From Caenimonas aquaedulcis (GTDB lineage: Bacteria; Pseudomonadota; Gammaproteobacteria; Burkholderiales; Burkholderiaceae_C), in assembly GCF_015831345.1 (NCBI RefSeq), contig NZ_JADWYS010000001.1, positions 1,312,118-1,376,117 of the forward strand: a DNA stretch of 64,000 nt, written 5' to 3'. A program made the translations under genes and the position numbers. Below the pieces are notes generated by a model. That model was not told the DNA's origin, did no database searches, and saw nothing but the letters and a program-made list of their open reading frames with translations. Every line of letters starts with the position of its first letter. The stretch's first letter is position 1. Below, piece after piece: positions 25,437 through 37,427 of this stretch.

Positions 25437-25812
25437 TGGTGGAGCTGGCGGGAATTGAACCCGCGTCCGCAAGCCTTCTTCGTACAGTTCTACATGCGTA
25501 GCCGTCTGGTTTGGATCTCGCTTCCTGTGCCGCGCAGCGGCACGCTGCACAGGACGCCAGTCACCTATTGTCTCGTTCCCCGCCAAGTGACCCGGCGGGA
25601 AACCAGCCTATGAAGGTTTCTTTGCAGCTCGGCCCCCCGAAGGGAACCTCACCCAGCCCATAGGCCTGCTGTTGCAAAGCTCACCGGCAATTAAGCGGCG
25701 AGTGCGAACGTAGAGTCGTTTGCAGTTACTTTTTTGAATCAGTTTTACGAGCACATTCAGCTCGGCATGCCCTGCCACGCGTCCGAACCCACGTCGAAAC
25801 CAGTGCAGCCCC
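25437..25812 (-). ncRNA. ssrA: Transfer-messenger RNA (tmRNA)
   Basis: 376-nt tmRNA, which rescues ribosomes stalled on broken mRNAs. The 5' end GGGGCUG (from 25812) pairs with CAGCUCC before the 3' terminal ACCA (ending 25437) to form the alanine-tRNA-like acceptor arm, with the G-U pair expected for alanylation. The T-arm GGGUUCAAUUCCC is near the 3' end and the D-like 5' region reads CUGGUUUCGACGUGGG. The tag reading frame is at 25723-25691. Sequence outside this core contains the expected pseudoknot stems. It follows gph on the same strand. Confidence 0.95.
25691..25723 (-). other. tmRNA proteolysis-tag reading frame
   Basis: On the minus strand the resume codon GCA (25723) opens the frame Ala-Asn-Asp-Ser-Thr-Phe-Ala-Leu-Ala-Ala-stop (TAA, 25693-25691). 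The charged alanine precedes it. The C-terminal ALAA is the signal read by ClpXP/ClpAP proteases. The GUAACUGCA context just upstream agrees with the usual resume-site determinant. Confidence 0.92.
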
Positions 25813-25823
25813 GGGTCACCCTT

Positions 25824-25850
25824 ATTTTAGGCGCTTCGGCGGGTTTGCAA
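25824..25850 (-). promoter_or_regulatory. Promoter of tmRNA, overlapping the gph stop codon
   Basis: On the minus strand TAAAAT (25829-25824) is a good -10 element 11 bp before the tmRNA 5' end, with TTGCAA (25850-25845) 15 bp upstream as a -35 (16 bp if read as CTTGCA). The first three bases of the -10 are the gph stop codon TAA, so the tmRNA promoter is partly inside gph. Confidence 0.6.
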
Positions 25851-26501
25851 GAGCGCTATCAGCTCCAGCGGCGAATCTATTCGCGCGTCCGCGTTCCACA
25901 AGTAGGTGTCCGCGTTGCTGCCGAGGTAGCCGTAGGTGGCCGCCACCGTGCGCATGCCGGCCGCGCGGCCGGCGATGATGTCGCGCTCGTCGTCGCCCAC
26001 GTACACGCAGTGCTCGGGCGCGATGCCCATGCGCCGGGCGGCTTCGTAGAGCGGTTCGGGATGCGGCTTCGCGTGCGGCGTGCTGTCGCCGCCCACCACG
26101 GCCGCAGCGCGGGCGAAGAGCGGCATCTGCTGGGTGAGCGGGCCGGTGAACCGCATCGACTTGTTCGTCACCACGCCCCACGGCAAGGGGCGCGACTCCA
26201 GCTGGGCCAGGAGTTCGGGGACGCCATCGAACGCGTAGGTGAGCTGCGTCATGCGGCGCTCGTAGTTGGCGAAGAACTCCTCCCGCATCGCCGCGTAGTC
26301 GGCATGGTCCGGCGTCATCCCGAACGCGATGCCGAGCATTCCACGCGCACCGGCGCCCGCCATGTGGCGATAGCCCTCCAGCGGTAACGAGGGGAGCCCG
26401 CGAGACAGACGCATCTGGTCCGCGGCGGCGCCAAGGTCCGGCGCACTGTCGATCAAGGTGCCGTCCAGGTCGAACAGCACGGCGCGCACGTCATCGAACA
26501 T
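25827..26501 (-). CDS. gph: Phosphoglycolate phosphatase (HAD family)
   Basis: 224-residue HAD hydrolase. Motif I FDLDGTLIDSAPDL gives nucleophile D11 and D13; motif II is the VVTNKS threonine/asparagine segment; motif III/IV are KPHPEPLYEAA and VGDDERDIIAGRAAGM. It hydrolyses 2-phosphoglycolate formed, for example, during DNA end repair. The ATG overlaps the stop of ubiG (TGATG), the usual ubiG-gph order of Burkholderiales. The tmRNA follows directly; its promoter shares the gph stop codon. Confidence 0.9.
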   Translation of the reverse strand: MFDDVRAVLFDLDGTLIDSAPDLGAAADQMRLSRGLPSLPLEGYRHMAGAGARGMLGIAFGMTPDHADYAAMREEFFANYERRMTQLTYAFDGVPELLAQLESRPLPWGVVTNKSMRFTGPLTQQMPLFARAAAVVGGDSTPHAKPHPEPLYEAARRMGIAPEHCVYVGDDERDIIAGRAAGMRTVAATYGYLGSNADTYLWNADARIDSPLELIALLQTRRSA

Positions 26502-27214
26502 CAGGTCTTCCGTGTGGCGATCATGTAATTCACGCTGGTGTCCGCGGACAGCCAGTAGCGGCGCGTGATCGGGTTGTATTCCATGCCGCGCGTATCCGCG
26601 ACGTGCAGCCCGGCCGCGCGGCAATGGCCGGCCAGCTCGCTCGGCCGGATGAACTTGAGGTATTCGTGCGTGCCCTTGGGCAGCAGGCTCAGCACGTACT
26701 CGGCGCCGACGATCGCGAAGAGAAAGGACTTCGGGTTGCGGTTGATGGTGGAGAAGAACACCCAGCCGCCGGGTTTGACCAGCGCATGGCAGGCGCGAAC
26801 GATCGACGACGGGTCGGGCACGTGCTCCAGCATTTCCATGCAGGTGATCGCGTCGAAGCTTCCGGGCTGCTCGGCCGCGAGGGCTTCGGCGCTCACTTCC
26901 CGGTACTCCACGCCTTTCGTCTGCGCTTCGAGCGCATGCAGCTGCGCGACCTTCAATGCCTTGCCTGCGAGATCGATGCCGAGGACGCTCGCACCCTTGC
27001 GCGCCATCGAATCGGCCAGGATGCCGCCGCCGCACCCCACGTCCAGCACACGCTTGCCCGCGAGCGGCACGTGCCCTTCGATCCATGCCAGGCGCAGCGG
27101 GTTGATCTGGTGCAGCGGGCGGAATTCGCTTTCCGGGTCCCACCAGCGGTGGGCCAGGTCGGAGAACTTGGCGAGCTCGGCGGGGTCGGCGTTGACGGGG
27201 GCATCGGTGGTCAT
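26501..27214 (-). CDS. ubiG: Ubiquinone biosynthesis O-methyltransferase
   Basis: 237-residue SAM-dependent methyltransferase that performs both O-methylations of ubiquinone synthesis. The SAM motif I is [18 protein letters not shown] (about 54-71). [27 protein letters not shown] at the N-terminus and the [13 protein letters not shown] and [12 protein letters not shown] segments are UbiG hallmarks. I start at ATG 27214 (MTTDAPVN), as in homologues; the frame stays open 42 bp further to another ATG. It overlaps gph by 1 bp. An ompA-type gene lies upstream on the same strand behind a strong terminator. Confidence 0.93.
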   Translation of the reverse strand: MTTDAPVNADPAELAKFSDLAHRWWDPESEFRPLHQINPLRLAWIEGHVPLAGKRVLDVGCGGGILADSMARKGASVLGIDLAGKALKVAQLHALEAQTKGVEYREVSAEALAAEQPGSFDAITCMEMLEHVPDPSSIVRACHALVKPGGWVFFSTINRNPKSFLFAIVGAEYVLSLLPKGTHEYLKFIRPSELAGHCRAAGLHVADTRGMEYNPITRRYWLSADTSVNYMIATRKT

Positions 27215-27257
27215 GAGGGGACGATTGTGCTTCATGGCCACAAAGCGCGGGCCCATG

Positions 27258-27286
27258 AAAAAGGCCCCGCGAGCGGGGCCTTTTGC
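27258..27286 (-). terminator. Terminator downstream of the ompA-type gene
   Basis: A 12-bp perfect hairpin (AAAAGGCCCCGC, 2-nt loop, GCGGGGCCTTTT) with A- and T-runs on both sides, 17 bp past the ompA-type stop. On the minus strand it ends in a T-run and separates this gene from ubiG-gph. Confidence 0.85.
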
Positions 27287-27302
27287 GCAATCCGGGAAGG
27301 GA

Positions 27303-27992
27303 TTACTTGTTGGCGCGGGTGCCGACCACTTCGATTTCCACTCGGCGGTTCTTCGCGCGGCCTTCGGAGGTCTTGTTGTCGGCGACAGGCTGCTTCTCGC
27401 CCTTGCCTTCGGTGTACACGCGGTTCTTCTCGATGCCCTTGGACACGAGATAGGCCTTCACGGCTTCAGCGCGGCGGACCGACAGCTTCTGGTTGTAACC
27501 GTCGGTGCCCACGGAGTCGGTGTGGCCGACGGCGATGATCACTTCCAGGTTGATGTCCTTGACCTTGCCGACGAGGTCGTCGAGCTTGGCCTTGCCTTCG
27601 GGCTTCAGGACAGCCTTGTCGAAGTCGAAGAAGGCGTCAGCGGCGTACGTCACCTTGGTGGCTGCGGGCGGCTGGGGTGCCGGGGCGGGCGCGGGAGCGG
27701 CGGCGCGCGGGGCGGCGGGGGCCGGGGCGGCAGCAGGTGCGGGGGCCGGAGCCGGGACGACGACCGGTGCCAGGGCGCCATCGCAGCCCTTGGCGGCGGT
27801 AGCCGGCGTCCAGTTGGCATCACGCCAGCACAGTTCACGGGTGCCGTTCATCCAGACCAGCTCGCCGTTGCCGTTCTGCCAGTTGTCGATGCGGTTTCCG
27901 CCATCAGCAGCGGTCACTCGCGTTTGCGCGCCGGCAACGGTGGACAGCGCAGCAACGGCAAACAACATCGCCACTTTGTTCAGTTTCTTCAT
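27303..27992 (-). CDS. OmpA-family outer-membrane/peptidoglycan-binding protein
   Basis: 229 residues with a signal peptide (cleavage near VAGAQ, 22). A short N-terminal domain with two Cys (about 23-75, [21 protein letters not shown]) is joined by a Pro/Ala-rich linker (about 76-112) to a C-terminal OmpA domain. The latter has [18 protein letters not shown] and the peptidoglycan-binding signature [23 protein letters not shown]. There is no room for an eight-strand barrel, so this is the small OmpA form common in Burkholderiales. A strong ribosome binding site (AGAGGAG) precedes the ATG; a promoter 80 bp upstream and a terminator frame it as a single gene. Confidence 0.9.
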   Translation of the reverse strand: MKKLNKVAMLFAVAALSTVAGAQTRVTAADGGNRIDNWQNGNGELVWMNGTRELCWRDANWTPATAAKGCDGALAPVVVPAPAPAPAAAPAPAAPRAAAPAPAPAPQPPAATKVTYAADAFFDFDKAVLKPEGKAKLDDLVGKVKDINLEVIIAVGHTDSVGTDGYNQKLSVRRAEAVKAYLVSKGIEKNRVYTEGKGEKQPVADNKTSEGRAKNRRVEIEVVGTRANK

Positions 27993-28074
27993 GGTTCTCC
28001 TCTTGGGGGAAAAAGCCGCAGCCGCGCTGCGTGAATACGACGATTAAGGTGACCATCACCAAAAGCGTGAAATG

Positions 28075-28102
28075 ATTGTGCCACACGTCCTTACACACGC
28101 AA
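28075..28102 (-). promoter_or_regulatory. Sigma-70-like promoter of the ompA-type gene
   Basis: On the minus strand TTGCGT (28102-28097) and CACAAT (28080-28075) are spaced by 16 bp, giving a leader of about 75 nt before the start at 27992. It lies in the 230-bp gap shared with the divergent gyrA gene. Confidence 0.5.
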
Positions 28103-28183
28103 CGGATATCCCGTTCGGGCCCCGTAGGACAAAACCTCAACACCCACTTCTGTTGCGGGTTCGCGACAGGGCTGCCTTAGCCC

Positions 28184-28189
28184 TAAAAT
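28184..28189 (+). promoter_or_regulatory. -10-like element for gyrA
   Basis: TAAAAT at 28184-28189 lies 34 bp before the gyrA ATG in the divergent gap. No convincing -35 is seen 16-18 bp upstream (the region reads TCGCGA), so the call is tentative. Confidence 0.3.
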
Positions 28190-28222
28190 CAAAGGTTTCG
28201 CGGGCCCCCATTCCCCTTCCTC

Positions 28223-30870
<2,648 letters not shown>

Positions 30871-30871
<1 letters not shown>

Positions 30872-31953
30872 TGGCGCGGGACCTCGCGAGCCTGCGCGTC
30901 GAGATCGACGCCGCCGACCGCGAACTGCTCGCCATCCTCAACCGACGCGCCGCGCTGGCCAACGAGGTGGGCGAGCTCAAGCGCGCCGAAGGCTCGCCCG
31001 TGTTCCGGCCCGAGCGCGAGGCGCAGGTCATCAACGGGTTGCAGGCTGCCAATCCGGGGCCCCTGAAGGCGGAAAACGTCGCGACCATCTGGCGCGAGAT
31101 CATGTCCGCCTGCCGCGCGCTGGAAGCGCCGCAGCGCGTGGCCTACCTCGGGCCGGTCGGCACTTTCAGCGAACAGGCGGCCGTCCAGTTCTTCGGCTCC
31201 AGCATCGAGCACGTGCCTTGCGTGAGCTTCGACGAGGTGTTCCATGCGGCAACCGCGGGCACGGCGCAGTTCGGCGTGGTCCCGGTCGAAAACAACAGCG
31301 AAGGCGTGGTCACCCGCTCGCTCGACCTGCTGCTCAATTCGCCGCTGCACATCGTCGGGGAAATCAGCCTCCTCATCCGCCACCACCTGCTGCGCTCGTC
31401 GAATTCGCTCGAAGGCATCGAAGTCGTGCTCGCGCATCCGCAGGCGCTGGCGCAGTGCCAGGGCTGGCTCAACAAGCACCTGCCCAAGGCGGAGCGCCGC
31501 GCAGTCTCCAGCAATGCCGAAGGCGCGCGGCTCGCGGCGACGAACCCCGCCTGGGCCGGCATCGCGAGCGAGCGCGCCGGCAGCGAATTCGGGTTGCACG
31601 TCGCGGCCCACGCGATCCAGGACGACGCCTTCAACCGCACGCGCTTCGCCGTGGTGTGCCTGCCCCAGGTGCTGCAGGCGCCGCAGGCTTCGGGGCGCGA
31701 CTGCGTGAGCCTGGTGGTGTCCGTGCCCAACAAGCCGGGCGCGGTGCACGACATCCTCGTGCCGCTCAAGCGACACGGCGTGTCCATGACGCGTTTCGAG
31801 TCGCGCCCCGCGCGCTCGGGCCAATGGGAATATTATTTCTACATCGACGTGCAGGGCCACCCGTCGCAGCCGCATGTCGCGGCGGCACTGGCGGACCTGC
31901 AATCGCTGTGTGCCTTCTACAAGGTGCTGGGCACCTACCCTGTGTCCGATTAG
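30871..31953 (+). CDS. pheA: Chorismate mutase / prephenate dehydratase (P-protein)
   Basis: 360-residue bifunctional enzyme for phenylalanine synthesis. Residues 1-85 are an AroQ-type chorismate mutase (LASLRVEIDAADRELLAILN, then FRPEREAQVI). The dehydratase domain begins at VAYLGPVGTFSEQAA (about 90) and includes the FGVVPVENNSEGVVTRSLD catalytic segment. The C-terminal ACT domain has NKPGAVHDILVPL and the E310-S-R-P motif where phenylalanine feedback acts. In many Burkholderiales serC lies between gyrA and pheA; here gyrA and pheA overlap directly. The next gene is tyrA, 22 bp downstream. Confidence 0.94.
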
Positions 31954-31975
31954 GGACGGAAACCAGACCAAGACG

Positions 31976-32851
31976 ATGTTCGAACAACTGGGATTGATCG
32001 GCTGCGGCCTGATGGGTGGGTCCTTCGCGCTCGCGATGAAGCGGGCGGGGCTCGTCAAGCGCGTCGTCGGCTACAGCAAGTCGCCCTCGACCACCGAACG
32101 CGCGCGCGCCATGGGCGTCATCGACGTGGAGGCGCCCTCCGCGCTGCTGGCCGTGTCCGGCGCGGACATCGTGCTCCTGGCGGTGCCCGTCGCGGCGACC
32201 GAGGCCACGCTCAAGGCGATCAAGCACCTGGTGACCAAGGACATGTTGATCATGGACGTCGGCTCGACCAAGCGCGACGTGATCGACGCCGGGCGCCGCG
32301 TGCTGCGCGACCACATCGGCTCCTTCGTGCCCTGCCACCCGATCACCGGCAAGGAAGTCTCGGGCGTCGAACACGCCGACCCCGACCTCTACGCCGGACG
32401 GCAGATCATCCTGACCCCGATCGACCGGACGAACCCCGCGCACGTGCAGAAAGCCGTGACGCTGTGGGAGCGGCTGGGCTGCAATGTGCTGAAGATGGCG
32501 CCGGACGCGCACGACGCCGCGTTCGCCGCCGTGAGCCACCTGCCCCACCTCGTGGCGTTCGCCCTCATCAACGGCATCACGGCGCAGGACGCCGGCAAGG
32601 AATTCCTCGCGCTCGCCGGGCCGGGGTTCCGCGATTTCACGCGCATCGCCGCGAGCGACTCCAAGATGTGGCGCGACATCATGCTCGCCAACCGGCACGA
32701 ACTGCTCGAGCAGTCCAAGATCTTCCGCAACACGCTGGAGGCCATGGAGGCCATGATCGAAAGCGGCGACGGCGAAGCGCTGGAGAACCTGATCGAGCAG
32801 GCGAGCCAGGCCCGCGCGCACTGGCGCATGGCCAGCAACGTCAAGAAGTGA
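31976..32851 (+). CDS. tyrA: Prephenate dehydrogenase
   Basis: 291-residue NAD(P)-dependent dehydrogenase of tyrosine synthesis. The dinucleotide motif [22 protein letters not shown] is at residues 5-26; [21 protein letters not shown] and the [27 protein letters not shown] segment are family hallmarks, with H in PCHPI and the catalytic H/arginine loop visible. ATG 31976 is the only start compatible with the N-terminal beta strand. It sits between pheA and the aroA-cmk fusion, completing an aromatic amino acid cluster. Confidence 0.93.
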   Translation: MFEQLGLIGCGLMGGSFALAMKRAGLVKRVVGYSKSPSTTERARAMGVIDVEAPSALLAVSGADIVLLAVPVAATEATLKAIKHLVTKDMLIMDVGSTKRDVIDAGRRVLRDHIGSFVPCHPITGKEVSGVEHADPDLYAGRQIILTPIDRTNPAHVQKAVTLWERLGCNVLKMAPDAHDAAFAAVSHLPHLVAFALINGITAQDAGKEFLALAGPGFRDFTRIAASDSKMWRDIMLANRHELLEQSKIFRNTLEAMEAMIESGDGEALENLIEQASQARAHWRMASNVKK

Positions 32852-32879
32852 CCGCGCCCTGACGCGCGCCGGGGCCGCC

Positions 32880-34868
32880 ATGTACGCCACCGCATTCCTG
32901 GATATCCCCCCGCTGGACAGCGCGGGCGGCAGCGTCACGCTGCCCGGCTCCAAGAGCATCTCCAACCGGGTGCTGCTGCTGTCTGCCTTGTGCGCCGGCA
33001 CGACCCTCGTGCAGGACCTCCTCGATTCCGACGACACGCGCGTGATGCTCGACGCCCTGCGCCTGCTCGGTTGCGGGGTGAAGCATTCGGCCGCCGATGT
33101 CGAGATCACCGGCTTCGGCGGCAAGCCTCCCGCCGCCCACGCCCGCCTCTTCCTCGGGAATGCCGGCACGGCGATGCGCCCCCTCGCCGCGGCGCTGGCC
33201 GTCATCGGCGGCGATTTCGAATTGAGCGGCGTCGCGCGCATGCACGAGCGGCCCATCGGGGACCTGGTCGATGCGCTGCGCCAGCTCGGTTGCGACATCG
33301 CCTACCTGGGCGTGGACGGCTATCCCCCGCTGCGCATCGGCCGTCCACAGCTGAAGCTCGACGCGCCGATCCGGGTGCGTGGGGACGTCTCCAGCCAGTT
33401 CCTCACCGCCCTTCTGATGGCACTGCCCCTGGTAGCGCAGCGCGATATCGTGATCGAAGTCGTCGGGGAGCTCATCTCCCGGCCGTACATCGAGATCACG
33501 CTGAACCTGCTCGCCCGCTTCGGCATCGCGGTCGAGCGCGAAGGCTGGCAGCGCTTCACGATCCCCGCGGGCTCGCGCTACCAGTCGCCTGGCAGCATCC
33601 ACGTGGAGGCGGACGCCTCGTCGGCGAGCTATTTCATCGCGCTCGGCGCCATCGCGGCGGATGCGTCGATGCCCGTGACCATCCACGGCGTCGGCGAAGC
33701 CTCGATCCAGGGCGACATCCGGTTCATCGAGGCGGCGCGCCTGATGGGCGCCGAGGTCCAGGGCGGGCCCAATCACCTCGAGGTCAGCCGCGGAGCATGG
33801 CCCCTGCGGGCGATCGACCTGGACTGCAACCACATCCCCGACGCAGCCATGACGCTCGCGGTGATGGCGCTATTCGCGGACGGCACGACCCGCCTCGCCA
33901 ACATCGCGAGCTGGCGGGTGAAGGAAACGGACCGACTGGCCGCGATGGCCACCGAACTGCGCAAGCTGGGCGCCACGGTGAACGAAGGTGCGGACTTCCT
34001 GGAGGTCACCCCGCCCGCGCGATGGCAGGCGGCGTCCATCCATACCTACGACGACCATCGCATCGCGATGTGCTTCTCGCTCGCGGCCTTCAACCCGGCT
34101 GGCGTCCGGGTGACGATCGAAGACCCGAAATGCGTCGCGAAGACCTTCCCGGACTACTTCGAAGCCCTTTTCTCCGTGGTCCGGACAGCGGCGCCGCACA
34201 TCCCCGTGATCTGCGTCGACGGGCCCACCGCCTCCGGCAAGGGCACCCTCGCCTCGCAGGTCGCGCACGCGCTGGGCTACCACTACCTCGATTCCGGCGC
34301 GCTCTACCGGATCGCGGCTTTCGCGGCGATTCGGGCCGGCCTGTCGCTGGACGCCGCGCACGAACACACCATCGCGAAGATGGCCGAGACACTGCCGGTG
34401 CGCTTTTCCGGCGGACATGTTTTCCTGGCCGAGCTGGACGTCACGGACGCCATCCGGACCGAAGAGGCCGGCATGAACGCCTCCAAAGTGTCCGCCCTGC
34501 CCTCGGTGCGCACGGCCCTGGTCGCCCTGCAGCACGGCTTCCGGCGCCTGCCGGGGCTGGTGGCCGACGGCCGGGACATGGGCACGGTCATCTTCCCGGA
34601 CGCCCCCCTGAAGGTCTACCTCACGGCCAGCGCAGCCCACCGAGCCGAGCGGCGCCATAAGCAGTTGATTTCAAAGGGGATTTCCACTACAATCGATAGT
34701 CTTCGCCAGGACCTGGAGGCGCGCGATGCCCGCGACATGAATCGCGCCACCGCCCCTTTGAAACCTGCCGGGGATGCGCTCCTTCTGGATAACTCCCATC
34801 AATCGGTTGAAGAATCGGTTGCCCAGGTTCTCCGATGGTGGGAGAGCAGGAAGCAGCAGACGCAGTAA
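32880..34868 (+). CDS. aroA: Fusion of EPSP synthase (AroA) and cytidylate kinase (Cmk)
   Basis: 662-residue bifunctional protein. Residues 1-440 are class I EPSP synthase (shikimate pathway): [10 protein letters not shown] gives K25, S26 and R30, and [10 protein letters not shown] (92-101) is the glyphosate-sensitive motif. Residues 441-662 are CMP kinase with the P-loop [11 protein letters not shown] (K454), [11 protein letters not shown] and [13 protein letters not shown]. No start codon or stop lies at the junction, so it is a true fusion; aroA and cmk are adjacent separate genes in most betaproteobacteria, while fused forms are known in Comamonadaceae. The cmk half contains the rpsA promoter. 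Confidence 0.95.
   Translation: MYATAFLDIPPLDSAGGSVTLPGSKSISNRVLLLSALCAGTTLVQDLLDSDDTRVMLDALRLLGCGVKHSAADVEITGFGGKPPAAHARLFLGNAGTAMRPLAAALAVIGGDFELSGVARMHERPIGDLVDALRQLGCDIAYLGVDGYPPLRIGRPQLKLDAPIRVRGDVSSQFLTALLMALPLVAQRDIVIEVVGELISRPYIEITLNLLARFGIAVEREGWQRFTIPAGSRYQSPGSIHVEADASSASYFIALGAIAADASMPVTIHGVGEASIQGDIRFIEAARLMGAEVQGGPNHLEVSRGAWPLRAIDLDCNHIPDAAMTLAVMALFADGTTRLANIASWRVKETDRLAAMATELRKLGATVNEGADFLEVTPPARWQAASIHTYDDHRIAMCFSLAAFNPAGVRVTIEDPKCVAKTFPDYFEALFSVVRTAAPHIPVICVDGPTASGKGTLASQVAHALGYHYLDSGALYRIAAFAAIRAGLSLDAAHEHTIAKMAETLPVRFSGGHVFLAELDVTDAIRTEEAGMNASKVSALPSVRTALVALQHGFRRLPGLVADGRDMGTVIFPDAPLKVYLTASAAHRAERRHKQLISKGISTTIDSLRQDLEARDARDMNRATAPLKPAGDALLLDNSHQSVEESVAQVLRWWESRKQQTQ
34665..34693 (+). 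promoter_or_regulatory. Sigma-70 promoter for rpsA, inside the cmk coding half
   Basis: TTGATT (34665-34670) and TACAAT (34688-34693) are separated by exactly 17 bp in an AT-rich patch that stands out in this GC-rich gene. It lies about 350 bp upstream of rpsA, as in E. coli where rpsA promoters are within cmk. The 34869-35038 gap holds a GCGGCC...GGCCGC hairpin and the rpsA ribosome binding site. Confidence 0.75.
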
Positions 34869-35038
34869 GCAACAGGCCCGCACAGCCCCTCTCGCGCGAC
34901 AGCGCACCGGCCGTGCGGTTCATCAACCTAACCCGCGGCCCCAGGCCGCAAAAACCGCCGTCCCAGTCCTAACAACAGCCGCGTTGAAGCGATTTTGCTT
35001 TTGCGTCTGGAAACCTGTGCGACGTGCAAGGAAACCGA

Positions 35039-36733
35039 ATGTCTGAATCCATGGAATCTTTTGCCTCGATGTTCGAGGAATCGCTGCAGCGCTCCGAAAT
35101 GCGCACCGGCGAAGTCATCACCTCGGAAGTGATCCGCATCGAGCACAGCTTCGTCGTCGTGAACGCCGGCCTCAAGTCCGAAGCCTACGTCCCGATCGAC
35201 GAATTCAAGAACGACAAGGGCGAAATCGAAGTCCAGGTCGGCGATTTCGTCTCGGTGGCCATCGACGCCATCGAAAACGGCTACGGCGACACCATCCTGT
35301 CGCGCGACAAGGCCAAGCGCCTCGCCTCGTGGATGAGCCTCGAGAAGGCCCTCGAGTCCGGCGAATTCGTCACCGGCACCACCAGCGGCAAGGTCAAGGG
35401 CGGCCTCACGGTGCTCGTGAACGGCATCCGTGCCTTCCTGCCCGGCTCGCTGATCGACACGCGTCCCATCAAGGACCTGTCCCCCTACGAAAACAAGACC
35501 CTGGAATTCAAGGTCATCAAGCTGGACCGCAAGCGCAACAACGTGGTGCTGAGCCGCCGCGCCGTCGTGGAAGCCTCCATGGGCGAAGAGCGCGCCAAGC
35601 TGATGGAAACGCTGAAGGAAGGCTCCGTCGTGCGCGGCGTCGTCAAGAACATCACCGAATACGGTGCGTTCGTGGACCTCGGCGGCATCGACGGCCTGCT
35701 GCACATCACCGACATGGCCTGGCGCCGTGTCCGCCACCCGAGCGAAGTCGTCCAGGCCGGCCAGGAAATCACCGCCAAGATCCTCAAGTTCGACACGGAA
35801 AAGAACCGCGTCTCGCTGGGCCTCAAGCAGATGGGCGACGACCCGTGGATGGGCGTCAACCGCCGCTACCCGCAGGGCACGCGCATGTTCGGCAAGATCA
35901 CCAACATCGCCGACTACGGCGCGTTCGTGGAACTCGAGCCCGGCATCGAAGGCCTGGTGCACGTGTCCGAGATGGACTGGACCAACAAGAACGTCGCGCC
36001 TTCCAAGATCGTCTCCCTGGGCGACGAAGTCGAAGTCATGGTCCTGGAGATCGACGAAGACAAGCGCCGCATCAGCCTGGGCATGAAGCAGTGCAAGGCC
36101 AACCCGTGGCAGGAATTCGCGCAGAACACCAAGCGCGGCGACCGCGTCAAGGGCCCGATCAAGTCGATCACCGACTTCGGCGTGTTCGTGGGCCTGGCTG
36201 CCGGTATCGACGGCCTGGTGCACCTGTCCGACCTCTCGTGGAACGAGCCGGGCGAGCAGGCGGTGCGCAACTACAAGAAGGGCCAGGAAGTCGACGCGAT
36301 CGTGCTGGCCGTGGACGTGGACCGCGAGCGCATCTCCCTGGGCATCAAGCAGCTGGACGGCGACCCGTTCGCGACGTTCACCTCGGTGCACGACAAGGGC
36401 TCGGTCGTCAGCGGCAAGGTCAAGACGGTGGACCCGAAGGGCGCCGAGATCGACCTGGGCGAAGACATCATCGGCTACCTGCGCGCCTCGGAAATCTCCC
36501 GCGACCGCGTGGAAGATGCCCGCAACGTGCTCAAGGAAGGCGACGAAGTGTCGGCCGTGATCGTGAACATCGATCGCAAGACGCGCAACATCCAGCTGTC
36601 CGTCAAGTCCAAGGACATGGCCGACGAGCAGGGCGCGATGGCCAACCTGAGCCAGCAGTCCTCGCGCGAGAACGCCGGCACGACCAGCCTGGGCGCGCTG
36701 CTGCGTGCCAAGCTGGACAACCCGAAGGAGTAA
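35039..36733 (+). CDS. rpsA: 30S ribosomal protein S1
   Basis: 564-residue protein with six S1 (OB-fold) repeats: each contains the pattern G.V..I..YGAFV.L..G..GL.H.S..., for example [21 protein letters not shown] and [22 protein letters not shown]. It binds mRNA and lets ribosomes initiate on weak or structured leaders, which matters for the many overlapping genes here. ATG 35039 follows AAGGA (35028-35033); an in-frame ATG 15 bp upstream has no site. It lies between the aroA-cmk fusion and ihfB, the conserved order. Confidence 0.97.
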   Translation: MSESMESFASMFEESLQRSEMRTGEVITSEVIRIEHSFVVVNAGLKSEAYVPIDEFKNDKGEIEVQVGDFVSVAIDAIENGYGDTILSRDKAKRLASWMSLEKALESGEFVTGTTSGKVKGGLTVLVNGIRAFLPGSLIDTRPIKDLSPYENKTLEFKVIKLDRKRNNVVLSRRAVVEASMGEERAKLMETLKEGSVVRGVVKNITEYGAFVDLGGIDGLLHITDMAWRRVRHPSEVVQAGQEITAKILKFDTEKNRVSLGLKQMGDDPWMGVNRRYPQGTRMFGKITNIADYGAFVELEPGIEGLVHVSEMDWTNKNVAPSKIVSLGDEVEVMVLEIDEDKRRISLGMKQCKANPWQEFAQNTKRGDRVKGPIKSITDFGVFVGLAAGIDGLVHLSDLSWNEPGEQAVRNYKKGQEVDAIVLAVDVDRERISLGIKQLDGDPFATFTSVHDKGSVVSGKVKTVDPKGAEIDLGEDIIGYLRASEISRDRVEDARNVLKEGDEVSAVIVNIDRKTRNIQLSVKSKDMADEQGAMANLSQQSSRENAGTTSLGALLRAKLDNPKE

Positions 36734-36790
36734 GGCGGCACATGCGCGGGCGGGACTTCGGTCCTGCTCGCGTCGTTGCGCCCTCGCCGT

Positions 36791-37099
36791 ATGACCCGAA
36801 GTGATCTCGTCGAAGAACTGGCCGCCCGTTTCGGCCAGCTCACGCACCGCGACGCCGAATATGCCGTCAAGACCATTCTTGACGCGATGAGCGAAGCGCT
36901 GGTGCGGGGCCACCGGATCGAGATCCGGGGCTTCGGCAGCTTCTCGATCAACCGCCGCCCGCCGCGCATGGGCCGCAACCCACGCAGCGGCGAGAGCGTG
37001 CATATTCCTGAAAAGCGCGTCCCCCACTTCAAGCCGGGAAAGGCCCTTCGCGAAGCGGTCGACGAACGCACCGCGCAGCTCGAAGGCAAAAAAACCTGA
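36791..37099 (+). CDS. ihfB: Integration host factor subunit beta
   Basis: 102-residue DNA-bending protein (HU/IHF fold). [11 protein letters not shown] and [16 protein letters not shown] form the helical body; [26 protein letters not shown] is the beta-arm with the proline that intercalates into DNA (NPRSG). The C-terminus ([19 protein letters not shown]) matches IHF-beta. I start at ATG 36791 (MTRSDL), as in homologues. It follows rpsA by 57 bp and precedes lapA, the standard order in this lineage. A short GGGGC...GCCCC hairpin (37107-37124) lies between ihfB and lapA without a T-run. Confidence 0.95.
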   Translation: MTRSDLVEELAARFGQLTHRDAEYAVKTILDAMSEALVRGHRIEIRGFGSFSINRRPPRMGRNPRSGESVHIPEKRVPHFKPGKALREAVDERTAQLEGKKT

Positions 37100-37154
37100 G
37101 CTCGCCGGGGGCCATGCAAGCCCCTAGAATCGGCTTCTCCACTGAGGGGCACGA

Positions 37155-37427
37155 TTGAAATACCTCATGTGGCTGCTCAAGGCAGCCATTTTTTTTACGC
37201 TGTTCGCCTTCGCGCTGAACAACCAGCAGGACACGACCGTCCACTTCTTCTTCGGCACGGCGTGGCGCGCGCCGCTGGTGCTCGTGGTGCTGGCGTCCTT
37301 CGCCCTGGGCCTGGCCATCGGCGCCCTGGGCATGGTGCCGCGCTGGTGGAAGCATCGTGTCGCGGCGCGTCGCGCACTCGCCACCCCTTCCATGCTCGAA
37401 TCCAGCACCACGCAACATGGACTTTGA
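37155..37427 (+). CDS. lapA: LapA/DUF1049-family inner-membrane protein, TTG start
   Basis: 90-residue membrane protein with two helices: WLLKAAIFFTLFAFALN (about 6-22) and APLVLVVLASFALGLAIGALGM (about 39-60), joined by the family motif NNQQDTTVHFF. A basic tail follows. LapA works with LapB in controlling lipopolysaccharide synthesis. Homologues begin exactly at the KYLMWLL residues, where the codon is TTG; GAGGGG (37144-37149) lies 5 bp upstream and supports that start. An ATG at 37167 would remove part of helix 1. The gene overlaps lapB by 11 bp. Confidence 0.85.
   Translation: MKYLMWLLKAAIFFTLFAFALNNQQDTTVHFFFGTAWRAPLVLVVLASFALGLAIGALGMVPRWWKHRVAARRALATPSMLESSTTQHGL

Noticed and set aside
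25437-25520. tRNA-like sequence with GGUUCAAUUCC arm and ACCA end
   Set aside because: It is the 3' tRNA-like part of tmRNA; the 5' acceptor half lies 370 nt away with the tag frame between.
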